Source: Pimelobacter simplex
GTDB taxonomy: Bacteria; Actinomycetota; Actinomycetes; Propionibacteriales; Nocardioidaceae
Assembly (NCBI RefSeq): GCF_024662235.1
Contig: NZ_CP096276.1
Coordinates: 5,766,001-5,830,000, forward strand
Direction of reading: 5' to 3'
DNA: 64,000 bases
A model generated the notes under the pieces. That model was not told the DNA's origin. It saw only the letters and a program-made list of their open reading frames with translations, and did no database searches. Shown piece by piece: positions 17,569 to 25,799 of this stretch; within the stretch, counting starts at the first letter, position 1, and each line of letters opens with the position of its first letter. The position numbers were made by a program, and so were the translations under genes.

Positions 17569-18324
17569 GTGACCACATCAACCATCGATCAGGGCCCAGG
17601 AAGCCGTCTGGTCGCCGACGATGAGCTGCCCGACCCCGCCGGCGGTGAGGGCAAGAGACTCTCCCTCTACGTCCGCAAGTTCCACGACCCCGACGGCACC
17701 CACATGGAGGCCGGGTGCCCCGTACCGAGCTACGAGTGGGGTGTCTGGGTCGGCGCAGAGCGCACTTTCCGTGTCGAGCAGCAGCAGATCGCGCCGACCG
17801 TGGCGCGGGAGGTCGCCGCAGCGATCGTCGAAGGTATCGGGGTTGCTCTCGGCGGCGAGACGCCGGAGCACATGGAGCGCACTGGTGCCCCGGTTGCCTT
17901 CGTTTGCACTGGCTGCGGCGCCCGGATCGACACGACTGAGCGAGACCGCGGCAAGGCCCTCTCGCGGCCGTCGGCGCAGGGCTGGGTCTTCTTCGACAGC
18001 CGAGGCAAGAGTGACGAGGTCAGTTGTGGTGCGTGCTCTGCAGCGGTGAAGGTCGAACGCGCCGCTGCGACCTGCCCGCCGTGGTGCGTGACGGATCACG
18101 GTGCCGAGCACCTCAACGGCGAGTGGACGTCCCACCACGTGGGGCCGGATTTCGGGCCGGTGATCGTCGGCCGGTACGACAACGGCCCCCTCGGGGTCAT
18201 GATCGATGCTGACTACTGTGCCGACCTCAAGACGCCCGGTGACGTTGTCGGGGCGGTCGCAGATCTCCGGGAGTTCGCGGCGCACGCTCTCTCGGCTGCC
18301 GAGTGGCTGGAGGCGAACTCGTGA
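17569..18324 (+). CDS. Hypothetical protein with zinc-ribbon-like cysteines (DUF6907-like)
   Basis: 251 residues from GTG 17569, which has GAGAGGAC about 9 nt upstream. Two CxxC pairs (VCTGCGARID near residue 112 and SCGACSAAV near 145) could bind zinc. They are followed by CPPWCVTDHGAEHLNGEWTSHHVGP, which resembles the C-P-x-W-C...H motif of actinobacterial DUF6907 proteins, often found on phages and integrative elements. The C-terminus is an alpha-helical tail. Codon use is less biased than in the flanking housekeeping genes. The function is unknown, and the DUF assignment is from memory of the motif. Confidence 0.6.
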   Translation: MTTSTIDQGPGSRLVADDELPDPAGGEGKRLSLYVRKFHDPDGTHMEAGCPVPSYEWGVWVGAERTFRVEQQQIAPTVAREVAAAIVEGIGVALGGETPEHMERTGAPVAFVCTGCGARIDTTERDRGKALSRPSAQGWVFFDSRGKSDEVSCGACSAAVKVERAAATCPPWCVTDHGAEHLNGEWTSHHVGPDFGPVIVGRYDNGPLGVMIDADYCADLKTPGDVVGAVADLREFAAHALSAAEWLEANS

Positions 18325-18441
18325 GTCTCGCGCGGTTCACACGCGGGTCCGGGGGGAGATGTGTGGCTCGCACGTGGCCAAGTTGATCCGGCTGACTGGG
18401 CCATTCGAGATGTTCCCGGCGTCGGCGAGTCGTCATTCGCA

Positions 18442-18477
18442 GTTGGGGTGAGGAGCCCTGGGCCGCCGCACCCCAAC
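18442..18477. terminator. Hairpin between convergent genes
   Basis: GTTGGGGTG (18442-18450) and CACCCCAAC (18469-18477) pair over 9 bp with an 18-nt loop, midway between the plus-strand gene ending at 18324 and the minus-strand gene ending at 18491. No T-run follows. It probably serves as a terminator, but the evidence is modest. Confidence 0.45.
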
Positions 18478-18490
18478 GGCCTCAGGCGGG

Positions 18491-18958
18491 TCAGCTCAGC
18501 AGGCTCGTCATGAACTCGCGTGCCCGGTCGAGGTGCGCCGAGTCGTTCACGGTGCTCGCCATGAGCGTCGTGCCGTCGCTGAGGGTCACACTCCAACCGG
18601 CCACCTGCCACGTGAGGTCGCGTAACCCATTGGTCGCCGGAGCGGAGAAGTTGGATGCGCCGAATGATCGCACGTCTTCGAGCCGGCGAACTGTCACAGC
18701 GACCTCGTCGGCGCGCACGGCGGCGTGGACAAGCACGCCATTGTCGGGTCGAAGGAGGACATCTCGTTCGTCGCCCGTCGACCAAGCGAGAAGACGTGGC
18801 TGTCCCGAGACGTGTGCCTCCTTGAGTGCCTGGCGCTGGGTGTCTGTCAGAACTGACGCGATAGCCACGCCGAGGCGTGGGGCGTACTTGTCGTCGTCGC
18901 CGAGGTCGTGCCGGATCGCGCTGGTGATCGGCTGAATCTCTTTCGAGTCCATCTCCAT
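18491..18958 (-). CDS. Hypothetical protein
   Basis: 155 residues from ATG 18958; ATGs at 18970 and 18952 are equally possible because no clear ribosome site decides. It is predicted to be soluble: an N-terminal helix pair (SAIRHDLGDDDKYAPRLGVAIASVLTDTQRQALKEA), then beta strands (RLLAWSTGDERDVLLRPDNGVLVHAAVRADEVAVTVRRLEDV, GWSVTLSDGTTLMAS) and a C-terminal helix. The second half looks like a PH-like or small beta-sandwich domain (W-x-V-T-L-S-D-G-T), but I do not recognise the family. It sits in the atypical region around tRNA-Tyr. Confidence 0.55.
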   Translation of the reverse strand: MEMDSKEIQPITSAIRHDLGDDDKYAPRLGVAIASVLTDTQRQALKEAHVSGQPRLLAWSTGDERDVLLRPDNGVLVHAAVRADEVAVTVRRLEDVRSFGASNFSAPATNGLRDLTWQVAGWSVTLSDGTTLMASTVNDSAHLDRAREFMTSLLS

Positions 18959-19052
18959 GGGGAGCACCATCTCACAGGGCCGCGACGCTATCCCTGTGTC
19001 TGGTAGGCCACGACAGCGTGGCCCCAACCTCCGCGTGGAGGCGCACGGGGAC

Positions 19053-19256
19053 CTACAGCGGAAGGTCGTTTGTGCGGCCTTCGTCGGACAGCGCGAGGCC
19101 GATTTGTTGGGCGCCGTAGGATAGGAAGTGGATAGCCTCGGCGAGGCTCTGGATGGCCGGGTCCGGGTGACTCTTGAAGTCGACGGCCCTACTCGTGGCC
19201 AGCTTGCAGTTCTCGATACCCTCGAGGATCAGGTTTCGTCGCGTCGACATGTTCAT
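19053..19256 (-). CDS. Small hypothetical protein
   Basis: 67 residues. The start at 19256 has AGGAG about 9 nt upstream, which supports it as real. The sequence is helical and mildly acidic at the end (EGIENCKLATSRAVDFKSHPDPAIQSLAEAIHFLSYGAQQIGLAL), with no membrane segment or known motif. Codon bias is weaker than in neighbouring core genes. It could be an accessory or element gene. Confidence 0.45.
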   Translation of the reverse strand: MNMSTRRNLILEGIENCKLATSRAVDFKSHPDPAIQSLAEAIHFLSYGAQQIGLALSDEGRTNDLPL

Positions 19257-19862
19257 CGGTCAGGACTCCTACGATTGCTGGCGGTCAGAGCTCCGACGGT
19301 AGAGCCAACGCGCGTTGCGCGTTGCGTTGCGCGTCCAGGGAAGCGACGAGCGGGTCCTATCCGAGCTGTACTCCAGATCGCACCCACTCGCCAACGACGC
19401 GCGGCGAGCACCTAATCGGCGGTAAGTGTGTTCTGCTCGTGCTCCGAGCACGTCGTCCGCGCTCGGCCCGAACGGTCTACCGCGATGACGGTTGTGAAAG
19501 TGCACGCCGCCTTGCGTCGGCCCTCGGGGCGACGAATCGGGACGTGCTGAACGTTCGGGCAGCGGGACCCTGTCAACCTGAAACTTGGGCAGCTCGCCGG
19601 TGGCGGCAGGGCGCGCGAGCCGCTCGGCATGAAGGGGCCTTCCGTCTGCGCGGCGGGGACCATCCGCGGACCGAGTCTGATTGGCCGCGGGCTGCGATGT
19701 CGTTAGGTCGACCATGCGCGGGAGCACTCGTCGCCGGGTGCCCCCAACGCGTACTCGCACCTGTGCCCCAAGTCGGAGGGCAGCACGGGACCGCGGCGGC
19801 GTCGCTCTGGGTTCCTGCGAACTGAGCGAGGACGCGGGCCTCTGCAAGGACCGGCCGCAGCT
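19257..19862. other. 606-bp region without a convincing gene
   Basis: Open frames exist on both strands but their composition (Arg/Ser/Pro-rich, no domain, no ribosome site) looks like chance. A short GCGTTGC-type reiteration occurs near 19309-19336. The base composition is less GC-rich than in the flanking core DNA. It may hold decayed element sequence; nothing specific is recognisable. Confidence 0.5.
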
Positions 19863-20354
19863 TCACCGGTAGTTGGTGAACTGCACCGCGAAGTCGTAAT
19901 CCTGACCCTTGACCAGCGCGATCACGGCCTGCAGGTCGTCACGCTTCTTGGACGACACCCGCAGCTCGTCACCCTGCACCTGCGTCTTGACGCCCTTGGG
20001 CCCCTCGTCGCGGATCAGCTTGGCGATCTTCTTGGCATCCTCGGAGGTGATCCCCTCCTTGAGCGCGATCGCGATCTTGGACTGCTGCCCCGACGCCCGC
20101 GGCTCCGAAGCATCGAGGATCTTGAGTGACTGGTCGCGCTTGATGAGCTTGTCCTGGAACACGCTCAGCACCGCACTCGCCCGGTCATCGGCGGAAGCAG
20201 TGATCTCGATCGCGTCATCACCCTTCCACTCGATCGTCGCCCCCGTCCCCTTGAAGTCGAAGCGCGTCGCGATCTCCCGGGCCGCCTGCCCGAGGGCGTT
20301 GTCGACCTCCTGGCGGTCGATCTTGCTGACGATGTCGAAGGACGAGTCGGCCAT
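19863..20354 (-). CDS. yajQ: YajQ-family nucleotide-binding protein
   Basis: 163 residues from ATG 20354, preceded by AGGTGAC; the frame extends further upstream but without family sequence. The opening [20 protein letters not shown], the strand [12 protein letters not shown] and [29 protein letters not shown] match the YajQ fold of two RRM-like domains. Some family members bind cyclic di-GMP or RNA/tRNA; the role in actinobacteria is unclear. It lies divergent to tRNA-Tyr. Confidence 0.92.
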   Translation of the reverse strand: MADSSFDIVSKIDRQEVDNALGQAAREIATRFDFKGTGATIEWKGDDAIEITASADDRASAVLSVFQDKLIKRDQSLKILDASEPRASGQQSKIAIALKEGITSEDAKKIAKLIRDEGPKGVKTQVQGDELRVSSKKRDDLQAVIALVKGQDYDFAVQFTNYR

Positions 20355-20470
20355 GGTGTCACCTGCGTTTTCAGTCGGGCGGGGCTGCTGCGCTATTGTT
20401 TCGCGTCGTCGCCAGCACGCCAACTCAGGACCGTCCCCGTGGGGGTCAGAGGGGTGCGGGACGACAGCCC

Positions 20471-20552
20471 GGCAGGTTGCCCGAGCGGCCAAAGGGAGCT
20501 GACTGTAAATCAGCCGGCGTAGCCTACAGTGGTTCGAATCCACTACCTGCCA
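20471..20552 (+). tRNA. tRNA-Tyr (GTA)
   Basis: The acceptor stem GGCAGGT (20471-20477) pairs with ACCTGCC (20545-20551), with discriminator A. The anticodon loop CTGTAAA carries GTA at 20505-20507. A long variable arm (class II) and T-arm GGTTCGAATCC are present. CCA is not encoded. A strong terminator hairpin follows at once. tRNA-Tyr genes are possible integration sites, and the flanks here are atypical, but no duplicated 3' end is visible in the window. Confidence 0.95.
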
Positions 20553-20559
20553 CGGCCCG

Positions 20560-20599
20560 AACCGCCCCTGACCTGCGGAGACGCAGGTCAGGGGCGGTT
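20560..20599 (+). terminator. Strong Rho-independent terminator after tRNA-Tyr
   Basis: An 18-bp perfect stem, AACCGCCCCTGACCTGCG (20560-20577) with its complement (20582-20599), closes around a GAGA tetraloop and runs into TTT. It lies 7 bp after the tRNA 3' end. Confidence 0.9.
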
Positions 20600-21072
20600 T
20601 GCTTGTTGAACGAGCGGATGGCTCGACCCGCGCCGCTCGGCGAGGGCGGCGTTGCCAGGCGCGAGTACGTCTCGTCCAATGCCCCCTCCGCGGCCGCCGT
20701 TCTTGGTCTCAGGACCCTAGGGCTTCGATGCGGTCGCTTTGGAGCCGTCCGGAGGAGCGCGCGTATGGGCTGCCCGACGGAGTCGCCGTAGAGGTGTTCT
20801 GGACACGTCGCTGCAATGGTGGGCTGTCCGCCGTGGCTGGCGTTCGCTCGCGTCGCTGGGACGTGCACCCGCATATGCGTGCCCACTGCAAGCGATTCTA
20901 CTAACGCATCGCGCCAGTCAGTCGCGGCGCTGTCAGGGGGAGTCGTCTCGCAGGCGCAGTCGAAGCAGAGCTGTTTGGTCGCAGTCGTCGAGGTGGGGTC
21001 CGGCTGATGGGATAGTGCTGCGCAAGGTGTGGTTTGCTGCACGCCCGCTCCCATTCTCGCACCGGAGGTCCG
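20600..21072. other. 473-bp region without a convincing gene
   Basis: Between the tRNA-Tyr terminator and the PIN-protein gene. Frames here show no domain, ribosome site or coding bias. The last about 60 bp should contain the promoter of the gene at 21073 (less GC-rich, with GGAGG at 21064-21068 as its ribosome site). Confidence 0.5.
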
Positions 21073-23088
21073 ATGGCAGAACTACGACTAGCTCAAGAAA
21101 CTACCGTTCTCGCTGCGGCGAGAGCGGCCCTCGACCCAAACCGCGCCGCCTGGCAGCATGACATCCTTGTAAGCACCATTATCGAGGTGCTCGCGCGGAA
21201 GGGGTCCCTGACGAGACGCGAACTGCGTGAGGAGCTCACCCTCACTCTCGTTGGACAAGACACGACCCCCACGCTCCTTACTGAAGCCTTGGAACGCGCC
21301 CAGAGCCAGGATCTCTTGTTGCGCTACGAGGGGCGCAAGGGAAAGTTGCGATGGGGTCTTCCGGAGGGAGTAAAGGCCGAAGCGGCCGCCGACCGGGATT
21401 GGGCAGAACTAATACTGAGCGAGGCGGAGGCCGAGGTTCGGTCCCGCCTGGTGGCAACGTTTCCTCACGATGCGGAGATCGCCGGGAGGGCCCCGAAACT
21501 CACCAAAGAAGTAGTGGGAGCGATGGTGCGGTCGAGTCGCGGAGTCTTCGACGCGGTGCAGAGGAGCGCCTCGCCGAACGACCTGCGGGAGGTCAGGCTC
21601 AACCTGCGCGCTGCGGTTCCCGAGATCCGGTCACGTGTTCATCCCGCAGCGCTGGCCGATTTTGTGGCTGAGCTTCTGCTGAGCGCCGCGAGTCCTGACG
21701 AGGCGTTTGGAAACGAGCTATTGAGCACGATCGTCGCTGGCCAGATACTGCACGGCATGGTCTGCCGGGAGGACGTTGAGGGACCGATGCCAACCGCGAG
21801 TCTAGTTCTTGATACCAGTGAACTGCTCTCTCTGGCGAGCCACGACGATCGCGTTGTTGAGTTGTTCACGACGTTCTTGGAAACGGCTAGTTCTCACGGC
21901 AGCGAGTTGATCCTCACCAGTCGCGTTCAAAAGGAATGGGAGGCACACTGGGAGCAAGCGGACGTCTTTATTGAACAGTTAGTCACGCGCTATGCAGACG
22001 ACCTCGGCGAGGCCTTGAAACTGCATCAGCATCACGTAATTCGTGAGTATGGGTATGCGCGCGATCGTGATGCGAGATCATTCGAAACTTGGGCAAAGGG
22101 TCGGCGAGACCTAGAGCCGCTGGTTCGGCGGTATTCCGTTAGGATTGTTGATACCGACGACTTTGATTTCGATGTCGATTTTGTCGAGATGTTCACCGAA
22201 GAGATCAAGAGACTCCAGCTTGAACTTGGACGAATTCGAGTGCGAGGCGCAGAACTTAGGACGACCGATGGCATCAGCGCTGCCGTCGTGCGGGACAAGC
22301 GTCTCAGGGCGGCTGAGTCGTTGGTACCGTCGGCCTGGTTTGTTGCGAGTGATCGCTCGTCAGAAGAGGCGTACAGGAACATTGTGGATGACCCGTTTCC
22401 GCTGGGCATTCGTGCGTCCACGTGGCTTCTGCATTATGCCGCATTCGATGGAAGAGCCTCCCTTGAAGGAAGGGCGACATTCGCGGACCGACTGAGCGAG
22501 GACCTGATACTTGGCGCATTCCTGAGTGTTGCCGCGACATATACTAATGATGAGATGCTCGAATTGGGCGACCTGCTCAGTGAAGGCGACCAGCTCGATC
22601 GCGCAGATGTGCAGCAATTCCTTGCCGATGGTTTTCTTGACCCTGAAGGCGTTCATAAGAACGGGGTAAGAGACTTCGCGCGTGCCCGGTTGCTTCGGCA
22701 GGGTGATCGTGTCGTCCGCACGAAGAGGGTGGACGGCGAGCGTGCCCGGGCGGCGGAAGCACGGTTGGACGAGGCGAACGCGGAGATCTCGAACCTCAAG
22801 CGGCGTGTGTCATCTAGGACTGGCGAGTCGATGACGCTGCGTCGTGCGCTGGAGGCCGTCGTTGTCATCGGTGTCCTAGTCCTAGGGTGGCTGACGGCGA
22901 CCACGCTCCAACTGCTGCCCGGCAAGGTCCTGGTTCTCGGATGGCTCGCTCTGGCCTACCTGGGTTTCGAGGCGTTCCACTACGTGACAGACCACGACTC
23001 AAGCCGGAAGCGCCGTGTGGTTGCAGTCGGTATCACGGCCGTTCTGGCGATCACGAGCTTCTATGTAGATCAGAGGTTCGAACTCTAA
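21073..23088 (+). CDS. PIN-domain protein with winged-helix-like N-terminus and C-terminal membrane anchor
   Basis: 671 residues from ATG 21073 (GGAGG just upstream). The N-terminus (about 25-95) looks like a winged helix (LVSTIIEVLARKGSLTRRELREELT...LLRYEGRKGKLRWGLP). A PIN-type nuclease core follows with acidic residues in the canonical order: D247 (LVLDTSELL), E288 (QKEWEAHWE), D399 (TTDGISAAV) and D427 (FVASDRSS). A coiled coil (about 556-580) leads to two or three membrane helices (about 594-663). PIN domains usually cut RNA; a membrane-tethered version suggests a toxin- or defence-like effector. The gene's codon use is less biased than that of neighbours. The family is not recognised by name; the PIN call rests on motif order. 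Confidence 0.7.
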   Translation: MAELRLAQETTVLAAARAALDPNRAAWQHDILVSTIIEVLARKGSLTRRELREELTLTLVGQDTTPTLLTEALERAQSQDLLLRYEGRKGKLRWGLPEGVKAEAAADRDWAELILSEAEAEVRSRLVATFPHDAEIAGRAPKLTKEVVGAMVRSSRGVFDAVQRSASPNDLREVRLNLRAAVPEIRSRVHPAALADFVAELLLSAASPDEAFGNELLSTIVAGQILHGMVCREDVEGPMPTASLVLDTSELLSLASHDDRVVELFTTFLETASSHGSELILTSRVQKEWEAHWEQADVFIEQLVTRYADDLGEALKLHQHHVIREYGYARDRDARSFETWAKGRRDLEPLVRRYSVRIVDTDDFDFDVDFVEMFTEEIKRLQLELGRIRVRGAELRTTDGISAAVVRDKRLRAAESLVPSAWFVASDRSSEEAYRNIVDDPFPLGIRASTWLLHYAAFDGRASLEGRATFADRLSEDLILGAFLSVAATYTNDEMLELGDLLSEGDQLDRADVQQFLADGFLDPEGVHKNGVRDFARARLLRQGDRVVRTKRVDGERARAAEARLDEANAEISNLKRRVSSRTGESMTLRRALEAVVVIGVLVLGWLTATTLQLLPGKVLVLGWLALAYLGFEAFHYVTDHDSSRKRRVVAVGITAVLAITSFYVDQRFEL

Positions 23089-23158
23089 CCCCCGAGCATT
23101 GAATGTAGCGGGCTACACCACTATCGTAGGCGGTGTCAAGCGCGTAAGGGGGCCTGGT

Positions 23159-23488
23159 ATGGGCCGTACGTATTCGATGCGATTCCGGCTACGGCCGTCG
23201 AGCGAGGCACTCCCCCGCGGGGCGATGTTGGCGGACGAGATGTTTCGGATCCTAGATGCCATCGGAGTGGTCGATGACGTCTCGGATCCGGGCTCGGACG
23301 GCACCTACGCTGTCTGGCTCCACATAGAAGCGGAGCGACCTGAGGCGGCCGTTGGGACAGCTATCGCGCACTTGGATCAGGCGCAGAGGACCACACGTCC
23401 GTTTGCGCCCCCGGACGAACTCGTGTCGATAGAGGTCCTTATCGGCGGCGCGACCGACTTGGAGGGCAAAGCGCTGTCGGCGCTCTAA
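23159..23488 (+). CDS. Hypothetical protein downstream of the PIN gene
   Basis: 109 residues from ATG 23159 (AGGGGG 6 nt upstream). A compact alpha/beta fold is suggested: a first strand TYSMRFRLRPSSEALP, a helix GAMLADEMFRILDAIGVVDDV, a strand TYAVWLHIEAERPEAAVGTAIAHLDQA and a C-terminal strand VSIEVLIGGATDL. No known motif is seen. It starts 70 bp after the PIN gene on the same strand and may be co-transcribed, making it a candidate partner such as an immunity or antitoxin-like protein. This is speculation from position only. Confidence 0.55.
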   Translation: MGRTYSMRFRLRPSSEALPRGAMLADEMFRILDAIGVVDDVSDPGSDGTYAVWLHIEAERPEAAVGTAIAHLDQAQRTTRPFAPPDELVSIEVLIGGATDLEGKALSAL

Positions 23489-23497
23489 AGGGTGCGT

Positions 23498-24196
23498 CTA
23501 CTCCCGCACACTCCCGTGGGCCAGCGGCGACGCCAGCTTCACCGACCGCCACCCGTCACCCGCCCGCGTCGGCACCCACCGCCGCCAGTGCTTGCCGGAC
23601 AGCTTGAACGACAGGTTGTCCTGCAGGTGCCGCGCGCCGGCCTCGAGCCGTGAGTCGCCGGGCAGGTTGAGCCACAACGACAGCGACGACGCCGACGTTC
23701 CCAGCGTCGCCCGTACGCCGGACTGCCCGAGCAGCCGCCCGTAGCCGTCGACGGCGAAGCCGCCGTAGGCGTCCGCCCCCATCCCCACGTACGGCGTCCC
23801 GCCGGCCGGGTCGACGAGGTCGACCGCCGCGCTGAGAGTGAGCGCCCCCAGCGCCCCGCCGTACGTCGTGACGGCGGCGCCCGCGGCGTCGAGGACGGCC
23901 AACGCAGCGGCGACGGTGTCGGGCCGGACGTTCCAGGTGGTGTGGGTCCGCGAGCGTTGGCGGGGACCGCCGAGGGCGTCGGTGGCGGCGGCGATCAGGC
24001 GTTCGGTCTCGTCGGGCGTGCCGCCGGCGGCGACCTGGAAGCCCCAGGTGGGTGCGCCGAGGGGAGCGGTGCAGGCGTCGAGGAAGGTCTGGACGCGGTC
24101 GAGGGCCTGGGCGGGGCGCTTGGTGCGCAGGGAGTGCGCACCGCCGGCGGCCGCGGGCAGGCCGTCGTACGTGACGACCTCGGGGGGCTGCGACAT
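23498..24196 (-). CDS. Hypothetical protein
   Basis: 232 residues from ATG 24196. Core-like codon use resumes here, so this marks the end of the atypical stretch. The sequence is alpha/beta with two partly similar halves (a helix-rich PAQALDRVQTFLDACTAPLG and VAAALAVLDAAGAAV alternating with short strands), plus a C-terminal basic part (GKHWRRWVPTRAGDGWRSVKL). There are no membrane segments or catalytic motif that I recognise. It converges on the hypothetical gene ending at 23488 with 9 bp between stops. Confidence 0.65.
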   Translation of the reverse strand: MSQPPEVVTYDGLPAAAGGAHSLRTKRPAQALDRVQTFLDACTAPLGAPTWGFQVAAGGTPDETERLIAAATDALGGPRQRSRTHTTWNVRPDTVAAALAVLDAAGAAVTTYGGALGALTLSAAVDLVDPAGGTPYVGMGADAYGGFAVDGYGRLLGQSGVRATLGTSASSLSLWLNLPGDSRLEAGARHLQDNLSFKLSGKHWRRWVPTRAGDGWRSVKLASPLAHGSVRE

Positions 24197-24219
24197 GCGG
24201 CGATCCTAGGCAGACCGGG

Positions 24220-25689
24220 TCAGCGGGTGAGAAGGGCCTTCCGGGTCACGCGCTGGCCGGTCGCGGAGGTCAGGATCAGGACGACCTTGACCTTCGCCTT
24301 GCGCTTGAGCTGGGTCCGGGCGGCGGCGTTGAGCGACACGACCGCGTTCGCTCGACGGCCGGGAGCGGCGGCGTACCTGCCGGTGCCGAGCGTCTTGCGG
24401 CCGAGCTTGACGACGACGGATCCGCTGCACGGGACGATTCCGGCGCCGCAGGTGACGGCGACCGTGGCCTTCTTGCGGCGCTTGTCGGCGTCGACCTTCT
24501 TGGCGGCCGTGGCGCGCGGCTGCGGGTGGGGGCGGAGTTGGGAGCGGCCGCCCACGTCGACATTGGTCACCCACAGGTTGTCGCGGGGCACGCGGACGAT
24601 GGAGTTGTTGTCCCTGTCGGTGAACCACAGGGCGCCGTCGGCGCCGTAGGTCACCGAGGTGGGGCGGTAGTTGCCGACCTGGACGATCGCGCCCTGGCCG
24701 CTGGCGTTGACGTGGCCGATGCCCTTGGCGGCTCCGACGCTGGTGAACCACACGTTGCCGTCGCGGCCGGTGACGAGGCTGCGCGGGGCGGTGCGGTCGC
24801 CGGTGCGGATGATGTGCGGCTGGTTGGCGTTGTCGATCCAGCCGACGTTGCCCCAGGCGGGGGAGGAGAACATCGAGCCGCCGGTGTCACGGCCGAACCA
24901 GATCTTGTTGTTGGGCCCGGTCGCGACCGAGTAGGGGTACGTCGCGTCGGAGGGCAGCGGCAGCGCCGCACCACCGGCGCCGTCGGTGTTGACCCGGATG
25001 AGCTTGTCGAAGTCCTGGCACCACATGTAGCCGTCCCGGCCGCGGCCGAGGGCGTTGTCGCACTCGGGCGCGTTGGCCGCCCAGTTGGCGTTGTCGCCGA
25101 CGATGCGCAGGATGCCGTCGACGTCGTACGACAGGGTCACCCAGGTGGCGCCGCCGGGGCCGACCCGGACCTCCTCGCCGTAGGGGTACTCCAACGACCA
25201 CGTGTACGCCGTCAGCGTGCCCGTGTTGATCCGGCTGATCTTCCAGCCGGAGTCCCACACCACCCACACGAGCCCGGATGCGTCGACCTCGATGTCCTTG
25301 ACCAGGCTGCCGGCGCTGGTCTGGGCGAAGAGCGGGTACTCGGTGATCGCGCCGCCGGTCGTGATCCGGCCGATGCGGTTCTTGTCGCCCTCGGCGAACC
25401 ACATGGTGCCGTCGGGCGCGGTGGTGATCCGGCGCAGCCCGGCCGCGCTGGTCGGGACCGGGTAGGCGCGGATCCCTCCGGCGGACGGGCGCTGGGCGCG
25501 CGGCGCGACCCGGCGGGGAGTCAGCGTGGAGACCTCGACGGACCGGACCAGGTCCGTGGTCGGTGGGTCCACCCTGTCGTCCGCGCGGGCGGTGCCGGTC
25601 GTCCCGACGATGCCGAGCACGGGCAGGGTCAGGACGGCGGCGGTGCCGGCGGTCAGGAGCCGCCGGAGCAGCGGGCGCGAGCGGTGCAT
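24220..25689 (-). CDS. Secreted streptogramin-lyase-like beta-propeller protein
   Basis: 489 residues with a clear Sec signal (MHRSRPLLRRLLTAGTAAVLTLPVLGIVG, cleavage near ARA-DD). The middle consists of repeated propeller blades of the virginiamycin B lyase type: ITTAPDGTMWFAEGDKNRIGRI, EVDASGLVWVVWDSG, ATGPNNKIWFGRD, VTGRDGNVWFTSV and VTYGADGALWFTDRDNNSIVRV. The C-terminus (about 400-489) is a small basic beta domain with a Cys pair (TCGAGIVPCSG). Vgb enzymes linearise streptogramin B, but secreted homologues in soil actinobacteria mostly have unknown roles. The signal peptide and extra domain argue against a simple resistance enzyme. Confidence 0.75.
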   Translation of the reverse strand: MHRSRPLLRRLLTAGTAAVLTLPVLGIVGTTGTARADDRVDPPTTDLVRSVEVSTLTPRRVAPRAQRPSAGGIRAYPVPTSAAGLRRITTAPDGTMWFAEGDKNRIGRITTGGAITEYPLFAQTSAGSLVKDIEVDASGLVWVVWDSGWKISRINTGTLTAYTWSLEYPYGEEVRVGPGGATWVTLSYDVDGILRIVGDNANWAANAPECDNALGRGRDGYMWCQDFDKLIRVNTDGAGGAALPLPSDATYPYSVATGPNNKIWFGRDTGGSMFSSPAWGNVGWIDNANQPHIIRTGDRTAPRSLVTGRDGNVWFTSVGAAKGIGHVNASGQGAIVQVGNYRPTSVTYGADGALWFTDRDNNSIVRVPRDNLWVTNVDVGGRSQLRPHPQPRATAAKKVDADKRRKKATVAVTCGAGIVPCSGSVVVKLGRKTLGTGRYAAAPGRRANAVVSLNAAARTQLKRKAKVKVVLILTSATGQRVTRKALLTR

Positions 25690-25799
25690 GGTGGGTCCCT
25701 CCGGTGGGGCGGGCCTCCCGCCCGCGTGCTGTGCGACGCGGGTTCCGTACCCCCGAAAGTCAGGTGCGAATCCTCGGACCGCCGTGCTGTGCTGGCGCC

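Noticed and set aside
19269..19847. Minus-strand frame of 192 residues and plus-strand frame of 167 residues between the small hypothetical and yajQ
   Set aside because: Arg/Ser/Pro-rich sequence without ribosome site, domain or coding bias; treated as non-coding.
20471..20552. Attachment-site duplication of tRNA-Tyr
   Set aside because: No second copy of the tRNA 3' end and no integrase were seen in the window.
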